In this document: in pieces, positions 36,890 through 45,651 of the stretch | How positions within the stretch are numbered: the first letter of the stretch is position 1 | How the letters are laid out: the number at the start of each line of letters is the position of its first letter | Assembly: GCA_016722705.1 (NCBI GenBank) | Contig: JADKGN010000001.1 | Location: 868,001 to 932,000 of the forward strand | Direction of reading: 5' to 3' | Length of the DNA: 64,000 bases | Origin: Candidatus Dechloromonas phosphoritropha | GTDB taxonomy: Bacteria; Pseudomonadota; Gammaproteobacteria; Burkholderiales; Rhodocyclaceae | Notes under the pieces: model-generated | Seen by the model: the letters and a program-made list of their open reading frames with translations, nothing else | What the model was told of the DNA's origin: nothing | Database searches by the model: none | Translations under genes and position numbers: made by a program

Positions 36890-39853
36890 ATGAATCAAAC
36901 CAATCCCTGGCTGGCCAAACTCGCCGCCTGGACGCACGACCCGGCAGAAAAATCCCTGGTCCTGATGCGTGACCCGGCCGGCCACGAAGGCGGCACGGTG
37001 CGCGAGCTTCGCAAAATCCTTTTCCCGCAAGGCATTCCGGCCGACATCAAGGCCGCCATGAAACGCGCCGACCATTGGGCCGCCGCCGCAGACCGCCCAC
37101 AATTCGGCGGCAGCGGACGGCAAAGCTGGGCACAAGTCCGCTTTGAAGAACAGCCCGTGCTGATTCACCCCCTCTCCGGCGAAGAATTCGATCTGATAAA
37201 ACTGGCTGACATCGACCCTGCCCACATCAAGGCGCTTTCAGGGCAACACTTTGATGAACTGATCGTCAGCGAGAACGGGGTTATCGACACCCGCAAAACC
37301 GCACTCAATTTCTGGCGCTTCGGCCCAGAACTCGACCAAAGCACCTTGCCGACGCTCTGGAAAATGCTCCCCGCCGATACCCGCGTACCCGACCACACCA
37401 TCTGGTCGCACCTCGATTTATCCAGCGCCTTCGCCACCGCCTTTACCGCCGACGCCAACAACGACGCGGCCCTGCTCTCGATGAGTTTTGGCCCGGTGCA
37501 GGATTTTATCGCCGCCGCTCGCACCACCTCCGACCTGTGGGCCGGCTCGCACCTGCTGTCGCGCCTGGCTTGGGAGGGGCTGAAAGTCATCGCCACAGAA
37601 ATCGGCCCGGATGCTGTGCTATTTCCACAACTGCGCGGCATCCCGCAAGTCGACCTCTGGCTGCGCGACACAATCGGCTTGCCCAAAGATCGTTTTGCCA
37701 AGGCCGAATGGGCCAACACCCCAACCGATGCCAACCCGCTCTTCATGGCGGCATTGCCCAATAAATTTGTCGCCATCGTCCCCGCTGATCAAGCCGCTGC
37801 GCTGGCCGACAAAGTCACCACCGCCGTCCGTCACTGGGTCAAAAACACAACCCAAGAAATGCTCAAGGAACTGCTGGAAAAAGCCAGCATCGCCTATACC
37901 CCAGATTTACCCTGCCACGCGCAGTTGACCGCGCAATTGGCCGGTTTCCCGGAAGTGCATTGGGCCAGCGTGCCGTTTTCCCTGATTACCGCCGACGCGG
38001 ACGGCAAAGCGCTGGCTGAACAAAGCCAACTCGCCAAGGCCAGCCGCCCTTTCCTCGGCAACATTGACGCCCCCGGTTTTCTCGGCAGCGAAGTCTGGCG
38101 CGTACTGGCAAAAACCATTGAGATCGACGGCGCTCGTATTTTTACGCCAAACCCCGGCGTGCTCTACCCAGCCATTTACGACTTGCTCGACCGGGTTGCC
38201 GCAGCCGCCAAAGCCGTGCGCCCGTTCAGCCAAACCCGGCATGAAGGTTATCGCTGTGATCTGACCGGTGAAGCCGAATGGCTGACCACTGACCGCGCCC
38301 AACTCAGCTATGGCAAAACCGGGCGCAAAGACGCGCCAACCCTGTGGAACGCTGCCGCCAAAGCACTTCCTGGGCTATTTCGCAAAGGCGAACACCTTTC
38401 CGCCATCGCCATGCTCAAACGCCTGTGGCCACGTCAGTTTGTTTGCGAGATTTCAAGCGTTATCGGCAAAGACATGGGCCGTTACGTCATCTCCACGCAC
38501 ACGATGGCCTTAGCTACTTCGCTGGAAAAATGGATTGACGCGGACGGCGGCAAACTAGCCCCAAGCAATTTGCTCGAAGCCGCCAAAACGCCAACCGCCT
38601 TGCCGCTGCGCCTGATGCGCAAGCTGAGTGGGAAATGTGAAGCAACCCGCCAACTGGCCAAAGGCATTCCCGCCTGGCTGGACGATGACAACGACGACGA
38701 TACGCAGCGCGAAACCAAGCAAAAGGAAATTGCCAAACTGCTGGGCTGCAAGCCTGAAGCCTATTACGCCTTTATCCTGCTCGACGGCGACAAAATGGGT
38801 GCCTGGCTGTCCGGCACCGAAGAAGACTACAACCTGCCCTACGCCAAAACCTGGCACCCAAAGATTCGGGCGGCCGCCCAAGGAAAATTCCCCCAACTCG
38901 ACGCCTACTTGAAGGCCGATCGCGCCGTTTCCCCAGCCCGTCACATGGCGATTTCCGCCGCCCTTAACGACTTCGCCTTGCACATGGCGCGGCATGTCGT
39001 CGAAGACCTGTGCAAAGGCAAGTTGCTCTACGCCGGCGGTGACGACGTACTGGCGATGGTTTCGGTCGACGATCTGCTACGCTGTCTTTTCCTGCTGCGG
39101 CTGGCCTATTCCGGCATCTGGCCCGACGCGGAGGGCTTGGCCGAACTGCTGGGCGTCCTCGGCGAGCGCAAGATGGCGAAGCTCAAACGCGGCCACGCCC
39201 TGCTCGATAGCAAGATGGCGAAGCTCAAACACGGCCACGCCCTGCTCGATAACAAGCTGCTGCGGCTGATGGGCAACAAAGCTACCGCCTCGGCCGGTGC
39301 CGTGGTTGCCCACCACCAAGCGCCGCTGGCCAACGTGTTGCGCGAACTGCGCAAAACGGAAAAGCGCGCCAAGATGGAAGGCGGGCGCGATGCCTTTTCG
39401 ATCAACCTGCTCAAACGCTCCGGCGGCGCCGTGCAACTTACGCTGCCCTGGCTCACGCCAGGCAGCACTTGGCCGACGGCACTTGAAGGCAACCTGACCG
39501 ATACACCAATGGCCTTGCTGCTCAAGCTGCGCGACATCTTCAGCGGCAACACCTCGCGCAAGGCAGCCTACCTGACCCAAGGCTGGCTCACCGATCTCCC
39601 CACTACCCGGCAAATCGGCATGCAGCCTCTGCAAGCCATGATCGCTGCCAATCTTGAATATCAGCTCAAACGGCAAGGCGGCAAAGATAACGCCGAAGCC
39701 AATGCCGCCACCGCCCGCTTGCTGGTCGATACCGCCTCCCGTATCGCCGCCCAACGCAAAAGCGAACCGGCCCCGATCATCCGCGACCTGCTAGGCATTG
39801 CCGAATTCCTGGCCCGCGAAAGCCGCACCGGGAACATGGGAGAAATGGCATGA
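36890..39853 (+). CDS. cas10: Cas10/Cmr2, type III-B signal-producing subunit
   Basis: 987 aa. The N-terminus has the HD-type motif LAAWTHDPAEKSLVL expected of a DNase-capable Cmr2. The second Palm domain carries the GGDD cyclase motif in LLYAGGDDVLAMV (about residue 720), with AFILLDGDKMGAWLSG upstream, so cyclic oligoadenylate synthesis is expected. Residues 761-788 are a 14-residue unit repeated twice (KMAKLKRGHALLDS, KMAKLKHGHALLDN) encoded by a 42-bp tandem duplication. It overlaps cmr3 by ATGA. It is the large subunit of the Cmr complex and is activated by target RNA binding. Confidence 0.95.
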   Translation: MNQTNPWLAKLAAWTHDPAEKSLVLMRDPAGHEGGTVRELRKILFPQGIPADIKAAMKRADHWAAAADRPQFGGSGRQSWAQVRFEEQPVLIHPLSGEEFDLIKLADIDPAHIKALSGQHFDELIVSENGVIDTRKTALNFWRFGPELDQSTLPTLWKMLPADTRVPDHTIWSHLDLSSAFATAFTADANNDAALLSMSFGPVQDFIAAARTTSDLWAGSHLLSRLAWEGLKVIATEIGPDAVLFPQLRGIPQVDLWLRDTIGLPKDRFAKAEWANTPTDANPLFMAALPNKFVAIVPADQAAALADKVTTAVRHWVKNTTQEMLKELLEKASIAYTPDLPCHAQLTAQLAGFPEVHWASVPFSLITADADGKALAEQSQLAKASRPFLGNIDAPGFLGSEVWRVLAKTIEIDGARIFTPNPGVLYPAIYDLLDRVAAAAKAVRPFSQTRHEGYRCDLTGEAEWLTTDRAQLSYGKTGRKDAPTLWNAAAKALPGLFRKGEHLSAIAMLKRLWPRQFVCEISSVIGKDMGRYVISTHTMALATSLEKWIDADGGKLAPSNLLEAAKTPTALPLRLMRKLSGKCEATRQLAKGIPAWLDDDNDDDTQRETKQKEIAKLLGCKPEAYYAFILLDGDKMGAWLSGTEEDYNLPYAKTWHPKIRAAAQGKFPQLDAYLKADRAVSPARHMAISAALNDFALHMARHVVEDLCKGKLLYAGGDDVLAMVSVDDLLRCLFLLRLAYSGIWPDAEGLAELLGVLGERKMAKLKRGHALLDSKMAKLKHGHALLDNKLLRLMGNKATASAGAVVAHHQAPLANVLRELRKTEKRAKMEGGRDAFSINLLKRSGGAVQLTLPWLTPGSTWPTALEGNLTDTPMALLLKLRDIFSGNTSRKAAYLTQGWLTDLPTTRQIGMQPLQAMIAANLEYQLKRQGGKDNAEANAATARLLVDTASRIAAQRKSEPAPIIRDLLGIAEFLARESRTGNMGEMA
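39170..39253 (+). repeat. 42-bp tandem duplication inside cas10
   Basis: Two head-to-tail units (39170-39211 and 39212-39253) differ at two bases (CGC/CAC and AGC/AAC). The frame is kept, adding 14 residues after the GGDD-bearing Palm core. Confidence 0.9.
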
Positions 39854-40875
39854 ACACACTTTTTCTTGAACCGCACGACGTCCTTTACCTGCGCGGCAAC
39901 AAACTCTTTGGCGACGCTGGCGCGCACGGTGAAGCCCTGATGCCGCCCTGGCCTTCAATGGCGGCAGGGGCGATTCGTTCGCGCCTGATGGCTGAAAATG
40001 AAACCGTGGAATCCCTGGCTGATTTTCGGCTCACGCACTTTGGCCTCGCCAGGCGCAACCCGGATGGCACGGCGGAGCCGCTCTGGCCGCTACCCGCCGA
40101 TGTCATCGTCACCAGCGAAACACTGGATAACGCCACGTATTTCAAGCCGATGCCACTTGAAGGTGGCATTGCCAGCAGCTTCGCGCTGCCCTTGCTACCG
40201 GTGTTTGCTGCCGACAAACCCAGCAAACCGGAGAGCGGACTTTGGCTGAACGGGAAAGGCATTTCAGCCTGGTTATCCGGCTTGCCGATCACACAAGACC
40301 ATCTGGTTCGTGCCAGCCAACTCTGGGCCTCCGACCCCCGCCTGGGGATTGCTTTGGATGCACAAAGACGAAGTGCCGCCGACGGCAAAATTTATACGAC
40401 AGAAGCCATCGCGCTAGCCAAGAACGTTGGCTTCATCACCGCCAGCACCGGCCATTCAAGCCAACTCGCCAATGGCGACCTTGTACGTTTGGGCGGCGAC
40501 GGCCGCGCTGCAACCGCACACATTGTCACGGTAGACACGCCGGAAACCGACTGGGATCGTATCGAAAAAGAAGGCCGCTTCCGTTTGTTGCTCACCACGC
40601 CGGGGATTTTTGCCGACGGCTGGCAACCGGAAGGCATTCCCGCCCATTTGGAAGCCGCGGCCGTTAGCCGGGCCGAAACCATTTCCGGCTGGGATGTACT
40701 CACCGGCAAACCCAAAGCCGCTCAACGCATCGCCCCCACCGGCAGCGTGTACTGGTTCGACAAGCTTGCCGACCTTCAGACGCTCAAAAATCTGGTTGAT
40801 AATGGCCTTTCGCTAAACGACCCGACCCGCCGTGCCGAAGGCTTCAACCATTGCCGCATCGCCCCCTGGGTTTAA
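39850..40875 (+). CDS. cmr3: Cmr3, type III-B RAMP subunit
   Basis: 341 aa. It opens with the Cmr3/Cas5-like segment TLFLEPHDVLYLRGNKLFGDAGAHGEALMPPWPSMAAGAIRS and has the typical FKPMPLEGG. A later segment is RFRLLLTTPGIFADGWQP, and near the C-terminus is GWDVLTGKPKAAQRIAPTGSVYWFD, all as in the Cmr3 family. It binds the crRNA 5' handle and contacts Cas10. It is translationally coupled to cas10; an antitoxin/PIN pair separates it from cmr4. Confidence 0.9.
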   Translation: MNTLFLEPHDVLYLRGNKLFGDAGAHGEALMPPWPSMAAGAIRSRLMAENETVESLADFRLTHFGLARRNPDGTAEPLWPLPADVIVTSETLDNATYFKPMPLEGGIASSFALPLLPVFAADKPSKPESGLWLNGKGISAWLSGLPITQDHLVRASQLWASDPRLGIALDAQRRSAADGKIYTTEAIALAKNVGFITASTGHSSQLANGDLVRLGGDGRAATAHIVTVDTPETDWDRIEKEGRFRLLLTTPGIFADGWQPEGIPAHLEAAAVSRAETISGWDVLTGKPKAAQRIAPTGSVYWFDKLADLQTLKNLVDNGLSLNDPTRRAEGFNHCRIAPWV

Positions 40876-40887
40876 GGAGAACTGAAC

Positions 40888-41136
40888 ATGTACGCCCATA
40901 AATACGAAACAACGGTGAATGCTGACCATCACCTGAGTATTGATCTGCCCGCTTCGTTTCCGACTGGCCTGGCCGAGGTCATCGTCTTGGCAAAATCAGA
41001 CCCGCAGAACCCTGTTCCCGCCGTAGAACCGCTGACACAACTGTTTACCTGGCTGGATACCCTCCCGCCCAGTGGGCGCTCGATCGAAGAAATCGAAGCA
41101 CAGATTCGCGAAGAGCGTGACTCCTGGGGTGATTGA
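40888..41136 (+). CDS. Putative antitoxin (AbrB-like) in the cmr operon
   Basis: 82 aa, with AAGGAG 9 bases before the ATG. The N-terminal part (YETTVNADHHLSIDLPASFPTGLAEVIVL) resembles an AbrB/SpoVT-type antitoxin strand pattern. The C-terminus is acidic and helical (RSIEEIEAQIREERDSWGD), the usual toxin-binding tail. It is followed at once by a PIN-domain gene, which supports the antitoxin reading. Its place between cmr3 and cmr4 is unusual. Confidence 0.7.
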   Translation: MYAHKYETTVNADHHLSIDLPASFPTGLAEVIVLAKSDPQNPVPAVEPLTQLFTWLDTLPPSGRSIEEIEAQIREERDSWGD

Positions 41137-41138
41137 GC

Positions 41139-41540
41139 ATGCAACTCTATCTGGACGCCTGCATCGTCATTCTCCTCGTCGAACGTCACCAGCAATATGA
41201 AAGCCAGATTCGTTCAGAACTCTCACAACGCCACGGTGCAAAGCTTTGCTGGACCGAACTCACCCGGATGGAAACCCGGGTCAAACCTCTACGTGAAAAC
41301 ATGCACCTGCTGCTCTCACATTTTGATCATTTCTATACGGAACCCGCAGCCAGCCGCATTGTTCTGGATCGGGAAGTTTTTGACATTGCGACAGAGTTAC
41401 GCGCCAAACACGGGCTGAAAACACCGGATGCACTCCACCTTGCGGCCGCGCTACGCAGCGACTGTGCAGAATTCTGGACCAATGACCGCCACCTGGAAAA
41501 AGCTGCCGATGGCCGTATAGCCATCGTCACTTTCAACTGA
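41139..41540 (+). CDS. PIN-domain ribonuclease (VapC-like toxin)
   Basis: 133 aa. PIN acidic residues are visible: MQLYLDACIVILLVERH (first Asp), CWTELTRMETRV (Glu), KTPDALHLAAAL (Asp), and FWTNDRHLEKAA (Asp). The ATG at 41139 follows the antitoxin stop by two bases. It should cleave RNA, restrained by the upstream antitoxin. It sits inside the Cmr operon in the same direction and would be co-expressed with the interference complex. Confidence 0.85.
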   Translation: MQLYLDACIVILLVERHQQYESQIRSELSQRHGAKLCWTELTRMETRVKPLRENMHLLLSHFDHFYTEPAASRIVLDREVFDIATELRAKHGLKTPDALHLAAALRSDCAEFWTNDRHLEKAADGRIAIVTFN

Positions 41541-41560
41541 TTCCGCTTTCGGAGACTTTT

Positions 41561-42448
41561 ATGTACCAAGCCCAAGCCGCCCTGTTTCTCTATGCCGTCA
41601 GCCCCGTCCACATGGGTGCAGGCACCGCCTTCGGCCTGATCGACAGCCCGATTCAGCGCGAACGCCATACCGAATACCCGCTATTCGCCGGTTCCGGCCT
41701 CAAGGGCGCCATCCGCCATCGCTTTGCCCAAATCTGGCCAAAGCAGGATGATCTACTTAACCGTCTGTTCGGGCCAGAAGGCGGCGAGCTTTACGCCGGC
41801 GCGGTCAGTTTTGGCGATGCCCAACTGGTCGTTTTCCCCGTGCGCTCTGCCAAGCGCGGTTACGTCTATGCCACCTGCCCGCTGGCTTTGGCTCGCGCCA
41901 ACCGACTACTTGGCTTGCTCGGCAAGCCCAGCTTGCCAGCCAACAACGCCCAACCCGCCGAAGGCAAAGCCAGCGTGTGCGATGCCGGTTTACTGGATAC
42001 CGACAAATTGGCTCTTGAAGCCTTTGAATACACCGCCGGCGAAACGGCGGAACTCAAGGCCGTTGCCGCCTGGCTCGCCGACAACGCGCTGCCACGAGGC
42101 GATGCGCACGCCTTTTTCCGCAACAAGATCAAGACCGATCTGGTGCTGCTCTCCGATGAAGATTTTGGCTACTTCGTCAAGAATGCCACGGTGGTTGAAC
42201 CGCACGTCAAGATTGACGACAAAACCGGCACCGCCAAGGATGGCGGGCTGTTCTATGTCGAAAACCTGCCCCCGGAAAGCCTGCTGCTTGCCCCGCTGAT
42301 GGCCAGCCAGGAACGTAGCGGCAAGCAGGAAACCCCGGCTGAAGCCGTCCTTAGCCATGTCATCCCCAACCTGGATGGCCAACTCGTCCAGATCGGCGGC
42401 GACGCCACCACCGGGCGTGGGCAAATTGTGATCACCGCGTTGAAATAA
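41561..42448 (+). CDS. cmr4: Cmr4, type III-B backbone RAMP
   Basis: 295 aa. Characteristic Cmr4 text: LFLYAVSPVHMGAGTAFGLIDSPIQRERHTEYPLFAGSGLKGAIRHRF, then LFGPEGGELYAGAVSFGDAQLVVFPVRS. The C-terminal glycine-rich loop is QIGGDATTGRGQIVI. Several copies line the crRNA and cleave target RNA at 6-nt intervals; the catalytic acid is usually an Asp in the early loop, here likely within GLIDSP. It is separated from the PIN gene by 20 bp. Confidence 0.9.
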   Translation: MYQAQAALFLYAVSPVHMGAGTAFGLIDSPIQRERHTEYPLFAGSGLKGAIRHRFAQIWPKQDDLLNRLFGPEGGELYAGAVSFGDAQLVVFPVRSAKRGYVYATCPLALARANRLLGLLGKPSLPANNAQPAEGKASVCDAGLLDTDKLALEAFEYTAGETAELKAVAAWLADNALPRGDAHAFFRNKIKTDLVLLSDEDFGYFVKNATVVEPHVKIDDKTGTAKDGGLFYVENLPPESLLLAPLMASQERSGKQETPAEAVLSHVIPNLDGQLVQIGGDATTGRGQIVITALK

Positions 42449-42458
42449 GGGGATGACG

Positions 42459-42833
42459 ATGAGCACATTCAGCCTCAACAAGATGCCCGCGATGACACTC
42501 GAACAACGGCGTTCCCAATTTGCTTGGGATAGCGTTCAAGGGTGTAACAAGGATTACGTCAAACTAGCCAAATCGGCACCCGCACTGATCATGAACAACG
42601 GCCTGATGCAAACCTTGAGTTACTTGCAGGACAAAAAACACAGTGAACTGCTGAAACACCTGCGCGAATGGCTGGCAACCCGTTACCCAGAGCATTTTGG
42701 ACAGGCCAAAGATTTCCAATCGTTAATTGGAAAATTACTCAAAGTGGACTCCTCGCAATACCGCCAAGCGACCGAAGAATCCTTGCTGCTCCTGCGCTGG
42801 ATTCGCCAGTTTGCCGCCGCTTTAGGGGCTTGA
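42459..42833 (+). CDS. cmr5: Cmr5, type III-B small subunit
   Basis: 124 aa, all-helical. MSTFSLNKMPAMTLEQRRSQFAWDSVQGC is typical of the Cmr5 N-terminus, with APALIMNNGLMQTLSYLQDK as the conserved helix. The ATG at 42459 is taken over 42453 because of spacing from AAGGGG. It forms the inner helical filament with Cas10. cmr6 starts 2 bp after the stop. Confidence 0.9.
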   Translation: MSTFSLNKMPAMTLEQRRSQFAWDSVQGCNKDYVKLAKSAPALIMNNGLMQTLSYLQDKKHSELLKHLREWLATRYPEHFGQAKDFQSLIGKLLKVDSSQYRQATEESLLLLRWIRQFAAALGA

Positions 42834-42835
42834 CC

Positions 42836-44014
42836 GTGACCATTGCCACGCCCAATTATCTGCATACCCAGATCAGTGATGCCGCCCCCGGCCACCGCTT
42901 CAGCCTCTACTACGCCGGATGGGATGAGAATTTCAGCAAGCTGAGTACCGGGGCAGCTCAAACACTGAAAACCACAATTTGCCCGCTCCCCCAACACAGC
43001 CGCCAATTGCTCGAATCAATCGAGGCACGGCAAGCCGCTCTGGCCGCTGGCAACCTCAATATTTTTAGCTACCCCGCCATCGCCAGCGCGCCTTTTGCCA
43101 CCGGCCTCGGCAACGAGCACCCGCTGGAAAACGGTTTTTCTTTTCTTTCACCTTACGGCCTGCCCTACCTGCCCGGCTCAGGCGTTAAAGGCGTGATCCG
43201 CAAAGCCGCAGAAGAACTCGCCAGTGGTGAATGGGGCGAAAGCGAGGGCTGGAGCGAAGAAATCATCCGCGCCCTGTTTGGCCCCGGCGAAGACGACGAA
43301 ACCCGTGACAGCAACCCGCGGCAAGGCGCCTTGCGTTTCTGGGATGTTTTCCCAGCCCCGGAACAATCCGCCAAAAACGACAAGCCCCTGCTGACCGTCG
43401 AAATCATGACCCCCCATCTGGGCAAGTATTACCAGGGCGACGCCACGCCGAATACCAGCCTGACGCCCACCCCCATTTCTTTTCTTGCGGTTACCGCCAA
43501 AGCGCGCTTTGCCTTTTATGTGGAATGCAACCCGGCCTTTCTGACGCCCGCCCAACAGAAAAGCTGGCAAGCCTTGATTCAATCCGCCTTTGAACACGCC
43601 GGAAAATGGCTGGGTTTCGGGGCCAAGACGGCGGTCGGCTATGGCCGGATGACGCTCGATGAAAGGGCTCAGGAAGCGGCTGAAAAATTAGCCACCGAGA
43701 AAGCCGAAAAACAGCAAAAAGAAGACCAGGCCGCGCAGAAACAAGCCGAGCTGGAGCAACTTTCGCCGTTTGACCGCAGCGTCCAGGAAGTGCTGGATGC
43801 AAAGCCCAGAGATCAATCCGAACTTAAAGCCTTGTTTAACGCCTTGAAGGGCAAACGCTGGGCAGGCGAAGAAGCCCGGAACGTTGCCGAACGGCTTCAG
43901 GCCATGATGAAAGCCAGCAACCAGTGGCGCGAAAAATCCGAGAAGAAAAGGCCGGAAAAAGACGAGCCGTATCAAATGACCCTCACCGTGAAATCATTCC
44001 TGGAAATCTCATGA
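42836..44014 (+). CDS. cmr6: Cmr6, type III-B RAMP subunit
   Basis: 392 aa from a GTG start at 42836. Cmr6 hallmarks: FATGLGNEHPLENGFSFLSPYGLPYLPGSGVKGVIRKAA, LFGPGEDDE, VEIMTPHLGKYYQGD and HAGKWLGFGAKTAVGYGRM. After the RAMP domain (about residue 280) there is a charged coiled-coil extension rich in Ala, Glu and Lys (KLATEKAEKQQKEDQAAQKQ) and a helical tail, longer than the minimal family. It overlaps the next small ORF by ATGA. Confidence 0.9.
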   Translation: MTIATPNYLHTQISDAAPGHRFSLYYAGWDENFSKLSTGAAQTLKTTICPLPQHSRQLLESIEARQAALAAGNLNIFSYPAIASAPFATGLGNEHPLENGFSFLSPYGLPYLPGSGVKGVIRKAAEELASGEWGESEGWSEEIIRALFGPGEDDETRDSNPRQGALRFWDVFPAPEQSAKNDKPLLTVEIMTPHLGKYYQGDATPNTSLTPTPISFLAVTAKARFAFYVECNPAFLTPAQQKSWQALIQSAFEHAGKWLGFGAKTAVGYGRMTLDERAQEAAEKLATEKAEKQQKEDQAAQKQAELEQLSPFDRSVQEVLDAKPRDQSELKALFNALKGKRWAGEEARNVAERLQAMMKASNQWREKSEKKRPEKDEPYQMTLTVKSFLEIS

Positions 44015-44154
44015 GTGAAGAAAGGCCACCAGCCCTGCCGCCAGAGACCGTTGAAGAAGCAAGCGAACACCTTGACCTGCAAGCGGCTCAACAACCCGTC
44101 ATGGCAAAGATTTGGGATAACGACCTGGACGCAGCCTGGGACGACACCCCATGA
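44011..44154 (+). CDS. Small 47-aa CRISPR-operon protein, unknown
   Basis: Begins at an ATG overlapping the cmr6 stop and ends overlapping the csx16 start (ATGA on both sides), so it is translated within the operon. The acidic product ends AKIWDNDLDAAWDDTP, reminiscent of the acidic, Trp-containing tails of some small antitoxins (WDNEEDxxY). No toxin gene is adjacent other than the PIN gene 2.5 kb upstream. Function unknown. Confidence 0.6.
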   Translation: MSEERPPALPPETVEEASEHLDLQAAQQPVMAKIWDNDLDAAWDDTP

Positions 44155-44462
44155 CCACCTGGTTCATCACCCGCCACCCCGGCGCCCGGCAATGGGCGCT
44201 GGAGCGCGGCCTGCACATCGATCGCCACTGCGTCCATCTCGAACCGGCGCTGATCGAAGCCGGCGACACCGTCATCGGCTCACTGCCCGTGCATCTGGCT
44301 GCCGCGGTTTGCGAACGTGGCGCCCGCTACGTCAATCTTTCCCTCGATCTGCCGGCGCACGCCCGCGGGCGCGAGCTGTCGACCGCAGAACTTGCCGCCT
44401 TCAATGCCCGCCTAGAGGCTTTCACGGTCAACGCCGAAAAACCCGGGAAAACCGCGGCATGA
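44151..44462 (+). CDS. csx16: CRISPR-associated protein Csx16
   Basis: 103 aa. TTWFITRHPGARQWALERGL, DTVIGSLPVHLAAAVCERGARYVNLSLDLPAHARGRELS matches the Csx16 family, a small Rossmann-like ancillary protein found only with type III systems. Its role has been linked to cyclic oligoadenylate turnover, but I infer that from family and context. It overlaps genes on both sides by four bases. Confidence 0.85.
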   Translation: MTTWFITRHPGARQWALERGLHIDRHCVHLEPALIEAGDTVIGSLPVHLAAAVCERGARYVNLSLDLPAHARGRELSTAELAAFNARLEAFTVNAEKPGKTAA

Positions 44463-45643
44463 GCACACTGATTACCTTCCTTGGCAAAGGCCAGGCCCAC
44501 GACGGCGGCTACCGCAAGGCCTGCTATTGCTTTGCCGACGATCAAACACGCGAAACCTCGTATTTCGGTCTCGCCCTGGCCGACGTGGAAAATGTCGCAA
44601 CCGTGCGCATCCTCGGCACCTCCGGCAGCATGTGGGACGCCCTGATTCTCGAACAAGGCGACACCCAGGGCGAAGACGAGCGCTGGGAAGAACTCGCCAG
44701 CGCCGTGGCCGCCGACCGGGTCGACCAGCCATTGCTTGATGCCGTCGAGCGCATGCTGAACCGGAACGATCAACGCAAATTCGAGTTGCGCCTGATTCCT
44801 TATGGCGTCAATGACGAAGAACAGGTCGCCATTCTCCTCGCCATTACCCAGAACCTTCCACGCGACCAGGGCATCATTCTCGACATCACGCACGCGCTGC
44901 GCCACCTGCCCATGCTCGGGCTGCTCTCCGTTTTCTACCTCCGGGCAGTCACCAAAATCCGCATTGATGCCATCTATTACGGCGCCCTGGAACAAACCCA
45001 GGATAACCGGACCCCCGTACTCAGGCTCGATGGCTTGCTCAAGCTCTACGAGTGGATCCGCGCCCTCGAAAACTTCAACAAGGATGGCGATTACGGCGCC
45101 TTTCGGTCGCTCTTCAACGACGAGAAACTCCCCGGCGACCTGCTCGCCGAAGCCGCCTTCCTCGAGCGCGTCGCCAACGCCTCGCTCGGCAGCCAGAAAC
45201 TGACATCCGCCATGCAGAAAATCGATGCCGGTGCGGCGATGAGCGCCGCCGGCAAGCTCTTCCTGCCGCTGCTCAATCAACGCACCGAATGGCGCAAAGG
45301 CAAGGATCGTGCAGAGCGCGAACGGCGGCTGGCTATCGACTACCTTGGCCGCGCCGACTACCTGCGCGCCGCGCAGTTTGGCTATGAATCGTTTATTTCG
45401 GCGCAGACGCGCGGTGACCTGAACGAGTACGAAGCCCGCAAGGAAGCGGATACTTACCTGAGCGAAAAGGCCAAGGCACTGACCACGGAGTCACCGGAAA
45501 ACTTCTCGACCCTGAAAAACCTGCGCAATGCCCTTGCCCACGGCACCATGGACAGCAACCAGGGCAAGAGCGCCGCGTTTATCAAGAAACTCACCAGCCA
45601 CGAAAGCGAATTGCGCAAATGGCTGGAAAAAGCCCTGCGTTAA
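44459..45643 (+). CDS. CARF-HEPN RNase, Csx1/TIGR02221 family
   Basis: 394 aa. The N-terminal CARF domain starts STLITFLGKGQAHDGGYRKACYCF and includes RILGTSGSMWDAL and ILDITHALRHLPMLGLLSVFYLRA, as in the TIGR02221 branch of Csx1-like proteins. The C-terminal HEPN domain has the R-x4-H catalytic motif in LKNLRNALAHGTM. It should be activated by cyclic oligoadenylate from Cas10 and then degrade RNA non-specifically. The ATG at 44459 overlaps the csx16 stop. It is the only HEPN effector in the locus. Confidence 0.9.
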   Translation: MSTLITFLGKGQAHDGGYRKACYCFADDQTRETSYFGLALADVENVATVRILGTSGSMWDALILEQGDTQGEDERWEELASAVAADRVDQPLLDAVERMLNRNDQRKFELRLIPYGVNDEEQVAILLAITQNLPRDQGIILDITHALRHLPMLGLLSVFYLRAVTKIRIDAIYYGALEQTQDNRTPVLRLDGLLKLYEWIRALENFNKDGDYGAFRSLFNDEKLPGDLLAEAAFLERVANASLGSQKLTSAMQKIDAGAAMSAAGKLFLPLLNQRTEWRKGKDRAERERRLAIDYLGRADYLRAAQFGYESFISAQTRGDLNEYEARKEADTYLSEKAKALTTESPENFSTLKNLRNALAHGTMDSNQGKSAAFIKKLTSHESELRKWLEKALR

Positions 45644-45651
45644 TCCTGACC

